Positions 27,002-36,706 of a stretch of DNA of 64,000 bases are shown here, one piece after another; position 1 is the first letter of the stretch, and the number at the start of each line of letters is the position of its first letter. The notes beneath the pieces were generated by a model that searched no databases, was not told the origin of the DNA, and saw only the letters and a program-made list of their open reading frames with translations. The translations under genes and the position numbers were made by a program. This stretch comes from Xanthomonas sp. XNM01 (GTDB lineage: Bacteria > Pseudomonadota > Gammaproteobacteria > Xanthomonadales > Xanthomonadaceae), in the NCBI RefSeq assembly GCF_014851915.1, contig NZ_JACVAP010000003.1:124001-188000 (forward strand). Reading direction: 5' to 3'.

Positions 27002-27171
27002 GGGAACTGCGGCAGCGGCCGGCTTCACCGGCGCGGGTCGTGGCGGCGTACAGCGACATCGCCGCGCGGCTGGCCGACGACATCGCACCGGCGGGTGCGC
27101 GCCCGCCTCGCGCCGGCATCGGCGATGCGCTGCGCGCCACGCACCTCGGCGCCGGCGTGCGCGACCAGGGA

Positions 27172-28557
27172 TCAGGGCTGCGGCGGCGCCAGGATCGCGT
27201 CCGCCAGATGCGCGTAGTCGCCGTCGAAATGGTGGCCACCGGGCAGCACCAGCTGCCGCGCATGCGCCGGTGCCAGCGACGGGCACAGCGAGGCGTCCTC
27301 GCCCTCGCCGCGGATGCACAGCGTGCGTGCGGCCTCCAGCCGGCGCGCCTCGGGCAGGATCGGCAGGGTGTCGTCGCGCTCGCGGCCGATCCAGTTGCCG
27401 AGATGGAATTCGAACGCGGCCCGCTGGCCCAGCCCCATCAACACGCTGCGCTCGACCCGCGCACGCGCGTCGGGCGACAGGCGGTTGAGCGCGAACGGCA
27501 GCACGTCCGCGCCCTGCGAATAACCGATCAGCAGCACCTTCGGCCGCTGCCAGCGCACGGCGTAGTGGGCGATGATGCGGTCCAGGTCGTCGGCCAGCCC
27601 CTGCGGCGTCCGTGCCTGCCAGAAGTAGCGCAGCGAATCGAAGCCGACCACCGGCACGCCGCGCGCGGCCAGCGCGGCGGCGACTTCCTTGTCCAGCCCG
27701 GCCCAGCCACCGTCGCCACTGAGCAGGATCGCGAAGGTGTCGCCGGCCTGCTGCGCCGGCACGTCGACCAGCGGCAGGCCGGCCAGCCCGGCGTCGACCG
27801 GCGGCGCGCGGCCGGCAGCGCGCCGCGACAGCGCCGACACCGCCGCCGACAGGCGCGGCCACCAGCGGTCCGGCGCCAGGGTGTGGGCGACGCCCGGCAG
27901 TTCGGCGACGGCGGCGCCATCGATCGCGGCCGCGAACCGGCGCGCCTGCTCCGGCGGAAAGCGTGCATCCTCGCCGCCCTGCAGCAGCAGCCACGGCGTG
28001 GCCAGCGTCGGCACCGGACGCAGCGCGACGCGCGCGCCGGCAGCCGGTGCGTCGAACACCGTGCCGGCCCCGCGGCAGGGCGGCTTGCCCATGTCCAGCG
28101 ACGGCACGAAGCCCAGGCTGACCGCACCGGCGAACACGTCCGGCTCGGCCAGTGCGGCCATCGCATAGGCCAGCGGCGCGCTGTCGCCCTCGCCGACCAG
28201 CACCGGCGGCAGGTAGCCGGGCAGGCGGACGTAGCCCTGCAGCCAGTGCGAGAAATTCTCCAGGTCGCCATCGGGCAGCGCGCAGTCGCCGCCGTCCGCG
28301 TGCAGCACCGCGCGCAGCCGCGGCCAGTCGATGCCGGCCACCAGCAGGCCGTCGGCGGACAGGCGCTGCGCCAGGCCGTCGGCGTGCGCGTTCCAGCCAT
28401 CGGCGCCGGACAGCAGCAGCACCACGCCGCGGGTGGCGCCGTCCGGGCGATACAGCGCCACGTCTTCGAAGCGGCCATGGTCGAAGCGCTCGCGCGCCTG
28501 CAGCGGCGGTGCCACCAGCCACAGCAGCGCCAGCAGCGCGGGCATCCATCGGCTCAT
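27172..28557 (-). CDS. acvB: AcvB/VirJ family periplasmic serine hydrolase
   Basis: 461 residues. Signal peptide MSRWMPALLALLWLVAPPLQA. Two alpha/beta-hydrolase-like repeats follow. The second carries the VirJ-type core FAILLSGDGGWAGLDKEVAAAL and the nucleophile elbow LIGYSQGADVLPFA, with a late His in LPGGHHFDGDY. AcvB/AtvA proteins of rhizobia and agrobacteria hydrolyse lysyl-phosphatidylglycerol made by the adjacent MprF/LpiA. Here the ATG overlaps the mprF stop by 4 bp (ATGA), which strongly supports the same pairing. Probably periplasmic. Confidence 0.87.
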   Translation of the reverse strand: MSRWMPALLALLWLVAPPLQARERFDHGRFEDVALYRPDGATRGVVLLLSGADGWNAHADGLAQRLSADGLLVAGIDWPRLRAVLHADGGDCALPDGDLENFSHWLQGYVRLPGYLPPVLVGEGDSAPLAYAMAALAEPDVFAGAVSLGFVPSLDMGKPPCRGAGTVFDAPAAGARVALRPVPTLATPWLLLQGGEDARFPPEQARRFAAAIDGAAVAELPGVAHTLAPDRWWPRLSAAVSALSRRAAGRAPPVDAGLAGLPLVDVPAQQAGDTFAILLSGDGGWAGLDKEVAAALAARGVPVVGFDSLRYFWQARTPQGLADDLDRIIAHYAVRWQRPKVLLIGYSQGADVLPFALNRLSPDARARVERSVLMGLGQRAAFEFHLGNWIGRERDDTLPILPEARRLEAARTLCIRGEGEDASLCPSLAPAHARQLVLPGGHHFDGDYAHLADAILAPPQP

Positions 28558-31145
28558 TTGGCGATCACTCCCTTCAGGCCGCCGGCGATCAGCGCGGCGA
28601 TGTCGGCCAGCACCAGCAGCGGCGCCACCCCGCCCGGCGTGGCCAGGTAGCGCGGCTCCCACTGCGGCTCGAACTTTTCCTTGAACGCGCGCAGGCCGCG
28701 GAAGTTGTAGAACTCCTCGCCATGCGCGAACAGCAGCCGGCCGGCGCGGTGCCAGTACGGCGCCAGCGGCCCGGACGCCATGCCCGACAGCGGCGCCATG
28801 CCCAGGCCGAAGCGCGCATGGCCGGCCTGCGCGAAGTGCAGCATCAGGCGCACGAACAGGAAATCCATCGTGCCGTAGGGCATCGGCGAGACATGCCGCA
28901 TCAGGTCGATGCTGGCCTCGCTGCGGGTGTCGGTGTCGAGCACCGTGGCGAACGCCACCAGGCACCCGTGCTGGCGCACCAGCGCCACGGTCTGCCGGCC
29001 GACGTAGGCGTCGACGAAGGCGCCCACCGAGAAGCGCTTCTCGGCGGTGCGGTGCGCGGCCAGCCAGGCATCGGACACCGCACGCATCTCCTCCAGCACC
29101 GCCGGCACGCCCGCTGGCGGCACCAGCTCGAAGTCCAGCCCTTCGCGCTCGGCGCGCTTGACGCTGTAGCGCAGCCCGGAGCGCGCCTTGCCCTCCAGCG
29201 AGAACCCGGCCAGCGGCACGTAGGCGTACTCGCCGAGCTTGAGCAGGCGCAGGCCGGCGTCGAGATAGGCCGGCAGGCGGTCGGGCCGGACCTGGTAGAA
29301 GCCGCCACGTCCGCCGCCTTCGTGGACCATCGCCAGGAACCGCCAGACCAGCTCGCGGCACTGCGGCTCGGGGCCGACCGGATCGGACAGCGCGACCCAG
29401 CTGCGCCCGCGCCGCGCGTAGGCCAGCAGCGCCCTGCCGTCGTCGGAGAACAGGAACCGCTTGTCGCCGACCAGCGCCAGGCCGGCATCGGCGTCGTCCT
29501 GGGCGCGCACGATCGCCGCCGCGCGCGCCAGCTCCTCGGCACCGGCCGGCTCCAGCACCGGCTGGCTCGGCCGCAGCAGCTGGTACAGCGCCACCGCCAG
29601 GGCCAGCAGCGCGATCGCCACCAGCGCACGCAGCGAACGCGGCGCGTCGGCGTCGAACTCGAACTGCCACCACAGCTGGCGGCCGTACTCCACATCCTGG
29701 TAGGCGAAGAACAGCAGCACCACCAGCGCCGCCACGATCGCGCCCATCGCCAGCAGCCAGCCGCCGCTGAACGGCACCGCCAGCAGCGAGGCGCGCCGGT
29801 CGAAGCGGCGATGCGACAGCAGCAGCGCCAGCACCAGCGGCGCCAGGATCGCCACTTCCGACCAGGCCAGGCCCTTGGGCAGCGCCAGCAGCAGGCCGGC
29901 ACCAGCCAGCAGCAGGCCGGCCCACCACGCCGCGTCGAGCCGCAGCAGCATGCCGCGGGCGACGAACAGCAGCGCCAGGCCGGCGACGCTGCTGAGGAAG
30001 TGCGCCGCCTCCACCAGTGGCAGCGGCGCCCAAGTGGCCAGCACGGCGGTCGCCTCGAGCCCGGCCGGGGTGACCCCGGAGACCAGCAGCACCACCGCCA
30101 CCACCAGCGTGTAGGCGGCCAGCAGCCGCGGCAGCAACGCCCCCGCCGCCTGCGCCACCGGCGCGGCGATGCCGTGCCGCGCCTCGTGCAGCAGCAGCAG
30201 GCCCAACGCCAGCAGCAGCGGCAGCACGTAGTAGATCAGCCGGTACAGCACCAGCGCGCCGGCGACGGTTTCGGCCGGCACCCGCCCGCCCAGGGCGAGC
30301 AGCATGGTGGCCTCGAACACGCCCAGGCCGCCGGGCACATGGCTGATCACCGCCAGCACCAGCGCCGCGGCATAGAAGCCGATGAACACCGGGAACCCGA
30401 TCGCGCCGTCAGGCAGCAGCAGCCACAGCACCGCGCCGGTGGCCAGGATGTCCAGCGCCGACCACAGCAGCTGTTCCAGCATCAGGCGCCGCCCCGGCAG
30501 GCGCTCGACCCAGCGCGCCATGCGCCGGCTGCGCCATGTCCGGCCGCGCGCCAGCAGCAGTCCGCCCAGCAGCGCCAGCACCAGCAGCGACGCCCCCTGC
30601 AGCAGCCAGGCAGGCACGCCGGCCATCGCCGCCATCGCGGTGGCGTTGACCAGCACGCCGAACGCGCCGACCGCGCTGATCCCCAGCCCGAACGCCGCGG
30701 CGTTGAAGGCGATCGCACGCGACACCTGGCCGGCCTCGACCCCCGCCGCGCCATACAGGCGCATGCGCACCGCGCCGCCGGTGAACACGCCCAGCCCGAT
30801 CGTGTTGGCCAGCGCGTAGGCGATGAACGAGGTCTGCGCCACCGTGCGGTATGGCAGCCGCACGCCGACGTAGCGCAGCGAAGCATGGTCGTAGCCGCTC
30901 AACGCCAGGAAGCTGATGAGGGTGGCAAGCAGGGCCAGCGCGATGTCGCGCATCGGAGTGGCCCGGACCGCGGCCACGATCTGCGCGTAGCTCAGCTCGC
31001 GCCACAGACCGTGCAGGGCCAGTCCCAGCAGCACCAGCAGCACGGCCAGCCCCGCTCCGATCCACCAGCGGCGCCAGCGCACCAGTCTGGCGAGCCAGCC
31101 CGCATCCGCGTCGGTGGCTTCTTGCACGGACGTCTGCTGCGACAT
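28554..31145 (-). CDS. mprF: Bifunctional aminoacyl-phosphatidylglycerol synthase/flippase MprF
   Basis: 863 residues. The N-terminal half (to about residue 500) is a 12-14 helix flippase domain with VISHVPGGLGVFEATMLLAL. The C-terminal cytosolic half is the GNAT-like synthase domain (RFLFSDDGRALLAYARRGRSWVALSDPVGP, GLRYSVKRAEREGL, FGLGMAPLSGMA). It transfers an amino acid, usually Lys or Ala, from charged tRNA to phosphatidylglycerol and flips the product, lowering the negative surface charge and resistance-relevant permeability. It is first of a two-gene operon with acvB. A divergent 204-bp gap separates it from bolA. Confidence 0.95.
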   Translation of the reverse strand: MSQQTSVQEATDADAGWLARLVRWRRWWIGAGLAVLLVLLGLALHGLWRELSYAQIVAAVRATPMRDIALALLATLISFLALSGYDHASLRYVGVRLPYRTVAQTSFIAYALANTIGLGVFTGGAVRMRLYGAAGVEAGQVSRAIAFNAAAFGLGISAVGAFGVLVNATAMAAMAGVPAWLLQGASLLVLALLGGLLLARGRTWRSRRMARWVERLPGRRLMLEQLLWSALDILATGAVLWLLLPDGAIGFPVFIGFYAAALVLAVISHVPGGLGVFEATMLLALGGRVPAETVAGALVLYRLIYYVLPLLLALGLLLLHEARHGIAAPVAQAAGALLPRLLAAYTLVVAVVLLVSGVTPAGLEATAVLATWAPLPLVEAAHFLSSVAGLALLFVARGMLLRLDAAWWAGLLLAGAGLLLALPKGLAWSEVAILAPLVLALLLSHRRFDRRASLLAVPFSGGWLLAMGAIVAALVVLLFFAYQDVEYGRQLWWQFEFDADAPRSLRALVAIALLALAVALYQLLRPSQPVLEPAGAEELARAAAIVRAQDDADAGLALVGDKRFLFSDDGRALLAYARRGRSWVALSDPVGPEPQCRELVWRFLAMVHEGGGRGGFYQVRPDRLPAYLDAGLRLLKLGEYAYVPLAGFSLEGKARSGLRYSVKRAEREGLDFELVPPAGVPAVLEEMRAVSDAWLAAHRTAEKRFSVGAFVDAYVGRQTVALVRQHGCLVAFATVLDTDTRSEASIDLMRHVSPMPYGTMDFLFVRLMLHFAQAGHARFGLGMAPLSGMASGPLAPYWHRAGRLLFAHGEEFYNFRGLRAFKEKFEPQWEPRYLATPGGVAPLLVLADIAALIAGGLKGVIAK

Positions 31146-31349
31146 GCGGGGACGGGTCGGGTTGGGGAGAGGGGGAATCCGCGGGCGCTATTGAAGCACG
31201 CCGCCGCCGCGCCGGCGCTGTCCCGCGCACGCGGGTCCGGCGCCGCCGGATCGGGCCGTCGGACGGCGCAAGGCATTGAATCGGCGATCCATGCCACCAT
31301 CCTGTGCAACGGACGCCCGCGTCCGCCGCCCGTTCCGACGAAATCGCAG

Positions 31350-31670
31350 ATGAATACCCGCGCAGACCAGATCCGCCACGCCCTGCAGACGCTCCAGCCG
31401 ATGCACCTGGAGGTGCTCGACGAAAGCCACATGCACAGCCGCGGCCTGGAGACGCACTACAAGGCCGTGATCGTCAGCGAGGCTTTCGCCGGCAAGCGCC
31501 TGCTCCAGCGCCACCAGGCGGTGTACGCCGCGATGGGCGGACTGATGCAGCAGGTCCACGCGCTGGCCCTGCATACGCACACGCCCGAGGAATGGGCCGC
31601 CGACAGCAGCGTCCCGGACTCCCCGACCTGCCGCGGCGGCAGCAAGCACGATTTGGCGCGCACGTCCTGA
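31350..31670 (+). CDS. bolA: BolA family protein
   Basis: 106 residues from ATG 31350. The BolA core is clear: HLEVLDESHMHSRGLETHYKAVIVSEAFAGKRLLQRHQAVYAAMGGLM, then VHALALHTHTPEEW. BolA proteins pair with monothiol glutaredoxins to bind or transfer Fe-S clusters, and some also bind DNA. The canonical His in the HALALHTHTP region is kept. It sits between divergent mprF and the L,D-transpeptidase gene, without a glutaredoxin neighbour. The poorly conserved Ser/Cys tail after residue 90 (DSPTCRGG) is extra. Confidence 0.93.
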   Translation: MNTRADQIRHALQTLQPMHLEVLDESHMHSRGLETHYKAVIVSEAFAGKRLLQRHQAVYAAMGGLMQQVHALALHTHTPEEWAADSSVPDSPTCRGGSKHDLARTS

Positions 31671-31790
31671 TCCGGCCGCGGCACCCTGCCGCCACGGCCG
31701 CCCTCCACGCCTGAACAAGGACCGCCGGCGTTCACGCCGGCACTGCGCGCATGACCGCAGCGTAGCGGCATGTTCCCGCCGGAGTGGTCC

Positions 31791-32750
31791 ATGTCAGTCC
31801 ATCGTCTCGCCCTGGCCGCCCTGCTGGCGGCGCTTCCCGCCGCCGCCTGGGGAGCGGACACCGACAAGGCCACACTGGCCGCCTCCGCCGACGACCGCAC
31901 GCAGCGCGAAGGCGATGCGGCGCTGCTGCGCCTGCAGGTGCTGCTCGACCGCGCGCGCTTCTCGCCGGGAGAGATCGACGCCATGGCCGGATCGAACCAG
32001 CAGCGCGCGCTGCGCGGCTTCCAGGCCGCGCACGACCTGCCGGTCACCGGCGAGGCCGACGCGGCGACCTGGGCCGCGCTGGAGCGCGACGCCGCACCGG
32101 TGCTGGTCGACTACACGCTGACCGCCGGAGACGTCGCCGGTCCATATGCCGCACTACCGGACGACATGATGGAGAAAGCGAAGCTGGAGACGCTGGGCTT
32201 CGGTTCGCTCGCCGAAGCACTGGGCGAGCGCTTCCATGCCAGCCCGGCCCTGCTGGCGCGCCTGAACCCCGGGCTGGACGCGGCCCGTGCCGGCACCGTG
32301 CTGAAAGTGCCGGCCATCGCCTCCGGGGCGCCGCCGAAGGCCGCACGCGTGGTGGTGGACCGCAGCGATTCGGTGCTGCGCCTGCTCGACGCGCAGGGCG
32401 CGGTCATCGCCCAGTACCCGGCCTCGACCGGCAGCGAACACGACCCGCTGCCGATCGGCGAGTGGAAGATCGCCACCGTGGTGCGCGACCCCACGTTCCA
32501 CTACAACCCCGAGCTGTTCTGGGACGCCGATCCGGCCCACAGCAAGGCGACGCTGGCACCGGGTCCGAACAATCCGGTCGGCACGGTGTGGATCGACCTG
32601 TCCAAGCCGCACTACGGCATCCATGGCACGCCCGAGCCGCGCAGCATCGGCAAGACCCAGTCGCACGGCTGCATCCGCCTGACCAACTGGGACGCCGCAG
32701 CGGTGGCCGCGGCGGTCGACAGCAGCGTGCCGGTCACCCTGCAGGAATGA
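31791..32750 (+). CDS. L,D-transpeptidase (YkuD) with N-terminal peptidoglycan-binding domain
   Basis: 319 residues from ATG 31791, chosen because GGAG lies 6 bases upstream; ATG 31770 would add 7 residues. A signal peptide (LALAALLAALPAAAWGA) is followed by a PG_binding_1-like helix bundle (LLRLQVLLDRARFSPGEIDAMAGSNQQRALRGFQ), a short LysM-like or linker part and the YkuD domain. The catalytic motif is SHGCIRL near residue 290, with Cys in HGC and upstream HYGIHG. It forms L,D cross-links or anchors proteins to peptidoglycan in the periplasm. It is followed by an M23 peptidase 40 bp downstream. Confidence 0.93.
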   Translation: MSVHRLALAALLAALPAAAWGADTDKATLAASADDRTQREGDAALLRLQVLLDRARFSPGEIDAMAGSNQQRALRGFQAAHDLPVTGEADAATWAALERDAAPVLVDYTLTAGDVAGPYAALPDDMMEKAKLETLGFGSLAEALGERFHASPALLARLNPGLDAARAGTVLKVPAIASGAPPKAARVVVDRSDSVLRLLDAQGAVIAQYPASTGSEHDPLPIGEWKIATVVRDPTFHYNPELFWDADPAHSKATLAPGPNNPVGTVWIDLSKPHYGIHGTPEPRSIGKTQSHGCIRLTNWDAAAVAAAVDSSVPVTLQE

Positions 32751-32790
32751 AGCCCATGCCCAGCGCATGCGATGCCACCGGAGGTCGTCG

Positions 32791-33474
32791 ATGAAACTGC
32801 TGCTGTCGGCGCTGCTGTGCGTGGCGCTCGCCCTGCTCGCGCTGGGATGGCGCAGTGGCGAAGGCCTGCGCCTGATCGACGTGTCCGCGAGCGCGGCGAC
32901 ACCGCCCCCGGGTCCGGAACCGATGGACGCCACGCCGCTCGCACCGCAACGCGACCCGCCGCCGCCCGCGGTGACGCCTGCCCTTGCCGCCGCACCGGCG
33001 GCACCGGTCGGCCCGGTGGGTTCCAACGCATCCCCCGCCCTGCTGCTTCCGGTACAGGGCGTGGACCTCGCGCAGCTGCATGACACCTTCACCGATGCGC
33101 GCGGCGAAGGCCGCGTGCACGACGCGATCGACATCATGGCGCCGGCCGGCACGCCGGTGCTCGCGGTCGCCGACGGCCACATCGAGAAGCTGTTCGACAG
33201 CGAGCGCGGCGGGCTGACCATCTACCAGTTCGACCGCAGCGGCCGGTTCGCCTACTACTACGCGCACCTGGAGCGTTACGCCGATGGCTTGGCCGAGCAG
33301 CAGCGCGTGCGCCGCGGCCAGGTGATCGGCCATGTCGGCTCCACCGGCAACGCCAACGCCGATGCGCCGCACCTGCACTTCGCGATCTTCGTGCTCGGCC
33401 CCGAGCGGCACTGGTGGGAAGGCGCGGCGATCAATCCCTACCCGATCCTGCGCGGCGAGCAGCCGCTGCCTTGA
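32791..33474 (+). CDS. M23 family (LytM) peptidase, membrane-anchored
   Basis: 227 residues from ATG 32791, with GGAGG at 32780-32784. An N-terminal hydrophobic anchor (LLLSALLCVALALLALGW) is followed by a Pro/Ala-rich linker (about 30-80) and a LytM domain. The zinc ligands are in GRVHDAIDIMAPAGTP (HxxxD) and APHLHFAIF (HxH); GHVGSTGNANADAPH is typical. A complete ligand set implies an active endopeptidase rather than a degenerate activator. Its place after an L,D-transpeptidase gene suggests joint cell-wall remodelling. The REP array begins 167 bp downstream. Confidence 0.92.
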   Translation: MKLLLSALLCVALALLALGWRSGEGLRLIDVSASAATPPPGPEPMDATPLAPQRDPPPPAVTPALAAAPAAPVGPVGSNASPALLLPVQGVDLAQLHDTFTDARGEGRVHDAIDIMAPAGTPVLAVADGHIEKLFDSERGGLTIYQFDRSGRFAYYYAHLERYADGLAEQQRVRRGQVIGHVGSTGNANADAPHLHFAIFVLGPERHWWEGAAINPYPILRGEQPLP

Positions 33475-33640
33475 ATTATCGACGCCCACTGCAGGCCACC
33501 GTCCCGCAGGAAGACCGTCGTTCCAGGCAGGCACCGAGATCCATCCCGTCCCGTCGCGAGCCATCGCATCGAGCCGGATCAGCGGGCCGCGCGCGCAGGC
33601 GATGGAGGCTCTGGCGCACTTGCCTTCGTCACCGCCAATG

Positions 33641-34330
33641 GCATCACCGGGCATGGCGGTCGGCCTCGAGCGGCCTCCTACAGGCGCGGATCTCTTCCCC
33701 CTGTAGGAGGGCCCCAGCCCCGACCGCCGTCTCGACCATCGCAACCAGCGCATCACAGGCCAGGCGGTCGGCCTCGAGCGGCCTCCTACCAGGCGCGGCT
33801 CTCTCACCCCTGTGGGAGGGCCCCCAGCCCCGACCGCCTTCTCGACCATCGCAACCGGCGCATCACCGGCCAGGCAGCCGACCTCGAGCGGCCTCCTGCA
33901 GGCGCGGCTCTCTTCCCCTGTAGGAGGGGCCCCAGCCCCGACCGCCTTCTCGACCGTCGCAACCAACGCATCACCGGCCACGCGGTCGGCCTCGAGCGGC
34001 CTCCTACAGGCGCGGCTCTTCCCCGTAGGAGGGGCCCCAGCCCCGACTGCCTTCTCGACCGTCGCAACCAGCGCATCACCAGCCAGGCGGTCGCCCTCAA
34101 GCGGCCTCCTGCAGGCGCGGCTCTCTTCCCCCTGTAGGAGGGGCCCCAGCCCCGACCGCCTTCTCGACCGTCGCAACCAACGCATCACCAGCCACGCGGT
34201 CGGCCTCGAGCGGCCTCCTGCAGGCGCAGCTCTCTTCCCCTGTAGGAGGGGCCCCAGCCCCGACCGCCTTCTCGACCGTCGCACCCAACGCGTCACCGGC
34301 CAAGGGGTCGGCCTCAAGCGGCCTCCCTGC
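33641..34330. repeat. Tandem array of about 108-bp REP-pair (SMAG-like) units
   Basis: Six full units and a partial seventh, starting at the word CGGCCTCC near 33671, 33779, 33889, 33997, 34102, 34211 and 34319 (spacing 105-110 bp). Each unit has two inverted GTAGGAG elements. On plus the element reads GTAGGAGGGGC-CCCA-GCCCCGAC. On minus it reads GTAGGAGGCCGCTCGAGGCC then GACCGCC. The arms CCTCCTACAGG (33674-33684) and CCTGTAGGAGG (33700-33710) can fold into a larger hairpin. This is the layout of REP/BIME and of SMAG elements. It fills the space between convergent genes. Confidence 0.88.
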
Positions 34331-34413
34331 TGGTGAAGGAGCGATCCCGGCCGTGCCCGGCATTCCTGCTCCGTCACTGGCCGGAGTCGCCATGGCCGAT
34401 CCCGCACACGAAG

Positions 34414-34436
34414 AGGCCGGCTTGCGCCGGCCTTTT
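34414..34436. terminator. Terminator between the REP array and tkt
   Basis: GGCCGG at 34415-34420 pairs with CCGGCC at 34427-34432, followed by TTTT at 34433-34436 on plus. In the tkt direction the hairpin lies 24 bases beyond the stop and is followed by a short pyrimidine stretch. It may work in both directions. Confidence 0.6.
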
Positions 34437-34459
34437 CGCTCCATCTGCACCGACTGCGC

Positions 34460-36460
34460 TCAGAGCGCCTTCGCCGCCTCGACCGTCTTCTCGACGGTGA
34501 TGCCGAAGTAGGCATACAGCTCGTTGGCCGGTGCCGAGGCGCCGAACGAGTCGATGCCGATCACCGCACCGTCCAGGCCCACGTACTGGCGCCAGAAGGC
34601 GGTGATGCCGGCCTCTATGGCCACACGCCTGCGCACCGCGTTCGGCAGCACCGACTCGCGGTAGGCCGCATCCTGGCGGTCGAACACGTCGGTCGACGGC
34701 ATCGACACCACGCGGGTCTTCAGGCCCTGCGCATCCAGCTGCTTCTTCGCCTCGACCGCCAGCCCGACCTCGGAACCGGTGGCCAGCAGGATCACGTCGG
34801 GGCTGCCGCCCTCGGCGTCGGCCAGCACGTAACCGCCACGCTCGATCGCCGCGACCTGGCCGGCATCGCGCGGCTGATGCGGCAGGTTCTGGCGGCTGAA
34901 CACCAGGCAGCTCGGGCCGTCCTTGCGGGTGATCGCGGCCTTCCAGCTGACCGCCGACTCGACCGCATCGCAGGGGCGCCACACGTCGTTGTTCGGGATG
35001 TAGCGCAGCGAGGCCAGGTGCTCGACCGGCTGGTGGGTCGGGCCGTCCTCGCCCAGGCCGATCGAGTCGTGGGTGTAGACGTGGATCGCATGCGCCGGAA
35101 TCAGTGCGCCCATGCGCACGCCGTTGCGCGCGTAGTCGCTGAACACCAGGAAGGTCGCATCGAACGGAATGAAGCCGCCGTGCAGCGCCAGGCCATTGGC
35201 GATGGCCGTCATGCCGAACTCGCGCACGCCGTAGTACACGTAGTTGGCGTTCGGGTCGTCGCTGGCGACCGACTTGCTGGCCTTCCACAGGGTCAGGTTG
35301 GAATGGGCCAGGTCGGCAGAGCCGCCGACGATTTCCGGCAGCAGCGGCGCGAACGCCTCGATCGCCAGCTGCGAGGCCTTGCGCGAGGCGATGGTCGGGC
35401 CTTCGGCCTGGACCTGGGCAATGTAGGCATCGGCCTTGGCGACGAAGTCGGCCGGCAGCTCGCCGTGCGAGCGGCGGGTCAGCTCCTCGGCCTGGGCCGG
35501 GAACTGCGCGGCGTACTTGTCGAACAGCTGCTCCCACTCGGCCTGGCGGAAGGTGCCGGTGCCGTTGGCGCGCCAGCCGTCGTAGATCTCGGCCGGAATC
35601 TCGAACGGGCCGTATTCCCAACCCAGCTGCTTGCGGGTCGCGTCCAGCTCGTCCTTGCCCAGCGGGGCGCCGTGGCTGGATTCCTTGCCGGCCTTGTTCG
35701 GCGAACCGAAGCCGATCGTGGTGCGGCAGCAGATCAGGGTCGGCTTGTCGAACTGGCCCAGCGCGCTGTCGATCGCGGCCTTGATGCTGTCCGGATCGTG
35801 CCCGTCGACGCCGCGCACCACGTTCCAGCCGTAGGCCTCGAAGCGTGCCGGGGTGTCATCGGTGAACCAGCCGTCGGTGTTGCCGTCGATCGAGATCCTG
35901 TTGTCGTCCCAGAAGCAGACCAGCTTGTTCAGGCCCCAGGTGCCGGCCAGCGACGCGGCCTCGTGCGACACGCCTTCCATCAGGCAGCCGTCGCCCATGA
36001 ACACCCAGGTGCGGTGGTCGACGATCTCGAATTCGGGGCGGTTGAAGCGCTGCGCGAGCAGCTTCTCGGCGAGCGCGAAACCGATGGCGTTGGCGAAGCC
36101 CTGACCGAGTGGACCGGTGGTGGTCTCCACGCCCGGGGTCTCGTGCCGCTCGGGATGGCCCGCGGTCTTGCTGTGCAGCTGGCGGAAGCGCTTGAGCTCC
36201 TCGATCGGCAGGTCGTAGCCGCTCAGGTGCAGCAGCGCGTACTGCAGCATCGAGCCATGGCCGTTGGACAGCACGAAGCGGTCGCGGTTGAACCAGTGCG
36301 GATTGCCCGGGTTGTGGCGCAGGTAATCGTTCCAGAGCACTTCGGCGATGTCGGCCATGCCCATCGGCATGCCGGGGTGGCCGGAGTTGGCGGCCTGGAC
36401 CGCATCGGCGGCGAGGAAGCGGATGGCATTCGCCAGCTGGCGGCGGGTGGGCTTGGTCAT
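34460..36460 (-). CDS. tkt: Transketolase
   Basis: Thiamine-diphosphate enzyme of the pentose phosphate pathway that moves two-carbon units between sugar phosphates. 666 residues. N-terminal [20 protein letters not shown] is the classical transketolase start. The ThDP/metal motif is [26 protein letters not shown]-like GVDGHDPD, the pyrimidine-domain [12 protein letters not shown], and [18 protein letters not shown] are all present. It is flanked by its own terminator at 34414-34436. It is on the same strand as gap and pgk but 18-25 kb away from them. Confidence 0.97.
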   Translation of the reverse strand: MTKPTRRQLANAIRFLAADAVQAANSGHPGMPMGMADIAEVLWNDYLRHNPGNPHWFNRDRFVLSNGHGSMLQYALLHLSGYDLPIEELKRFRQLHSKTAGHPERHETPGVETTTGPLGQGFANAIGFALAEKLLAQRFNRPEFEIVDHRTWVFMGDGCLMEGVSHEAASLAGTWGLNKLVCFWDDNRISIDGNTDGWFTDDTPARFEAYGWNVVRGVDGHDPDSIKAAIDSALGQFDKPTLICCRTTIGFGSPNKAGKESSHGAPLGKDELDATRKQLGWEYGPFEIPAEIYDGWRANGTGTFRQAEWEQLFDKYAAQFPAQAEELTRRSHGELPADFVAKADAYIAQVQAEGPTIASRKASQLAIEAFAPLLPEIVGGSADLAHSNLTLWKASKSVASDDPNANYVYYGVREFGMTAIANGLALHGGFIPFDATFLVFSDYARNGVRMGALIPAHAIHVYTHDSIGLGEDGPTHQPVEHLASLRYIPNNDVWRPCDAVESAVSWKAAITRKDGPSCLVFSRQNLPHQPRDAGQVAAIERGGYVLADAEGGSPDVILLATGSEVGLAVEAKKQLDAQGLKTRVVSMPSTDVFDRQDAAYRESVLPNAVRRRVAIEAGITAFWRQYVGLDGAVIGIDSFGASAPANELYAYFGITVEKTVEAAKAL

Positions 36461-36674
36461 GTGGCGGTTCGTCGTGGCGGGTGGCGGCCGCGGACTGCGG
36501 GCGGCCCATTGTCCCATCCCTTGTCCGCCCGTGTCCCGTCCCTCGGCACGAAAATCATCGTCGCCGCGCACCCCGGGCCACCATGCGCAGGCGCATGCGC
36601 CAGCGGCGCGGGCCGCCTCGACGCAATCGCGCATCCACGCAATGCGAGCGCGTGGAATCACGCCCGCAGAAGAA

Positions 36675-36699
36675 ACGAGGCCGCACTGGGCGGCCTCGT
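36675..36699 (-). terminator. Intrinsic terminator of the symporter gene
   Basis: ACGAGGCCG at 36675-36683 pairs with CGGCCTCGT at 36691-36699 (9-bp stem, 7-base loop), 7 bases past the symporter stop. On minus the stem runs into TTTCTTCT, a reasonable U-tract. Confidence 0.75.
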
Positions 36700-36706
36700 C
36701 TGCGGG

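Noticed and set aside
27172-28557. Type IV secretion system, suggested by the VirJ-like protein
   Set aside because: No vir/trb genes nearby; the tight overlap with mprF points to lipid metabolism.
31724-31741. Hairpin GCCGGCG-TTCA-CGCCGGC after bolA as a terminator
   Set aside because: Only a 7-bp stem and no T-tract; too weak to call.
33812-34336. Long open frames across the 33.6-34.3 kb region, plus and minus strand, with repeated Pro/Ala/Ser or Arg/Trp motifs
   Set aside because: They arise because the REP repeat period is close to a multiple of three. No ribosome binding site or domain is seen, and frames exist on both strands at once.
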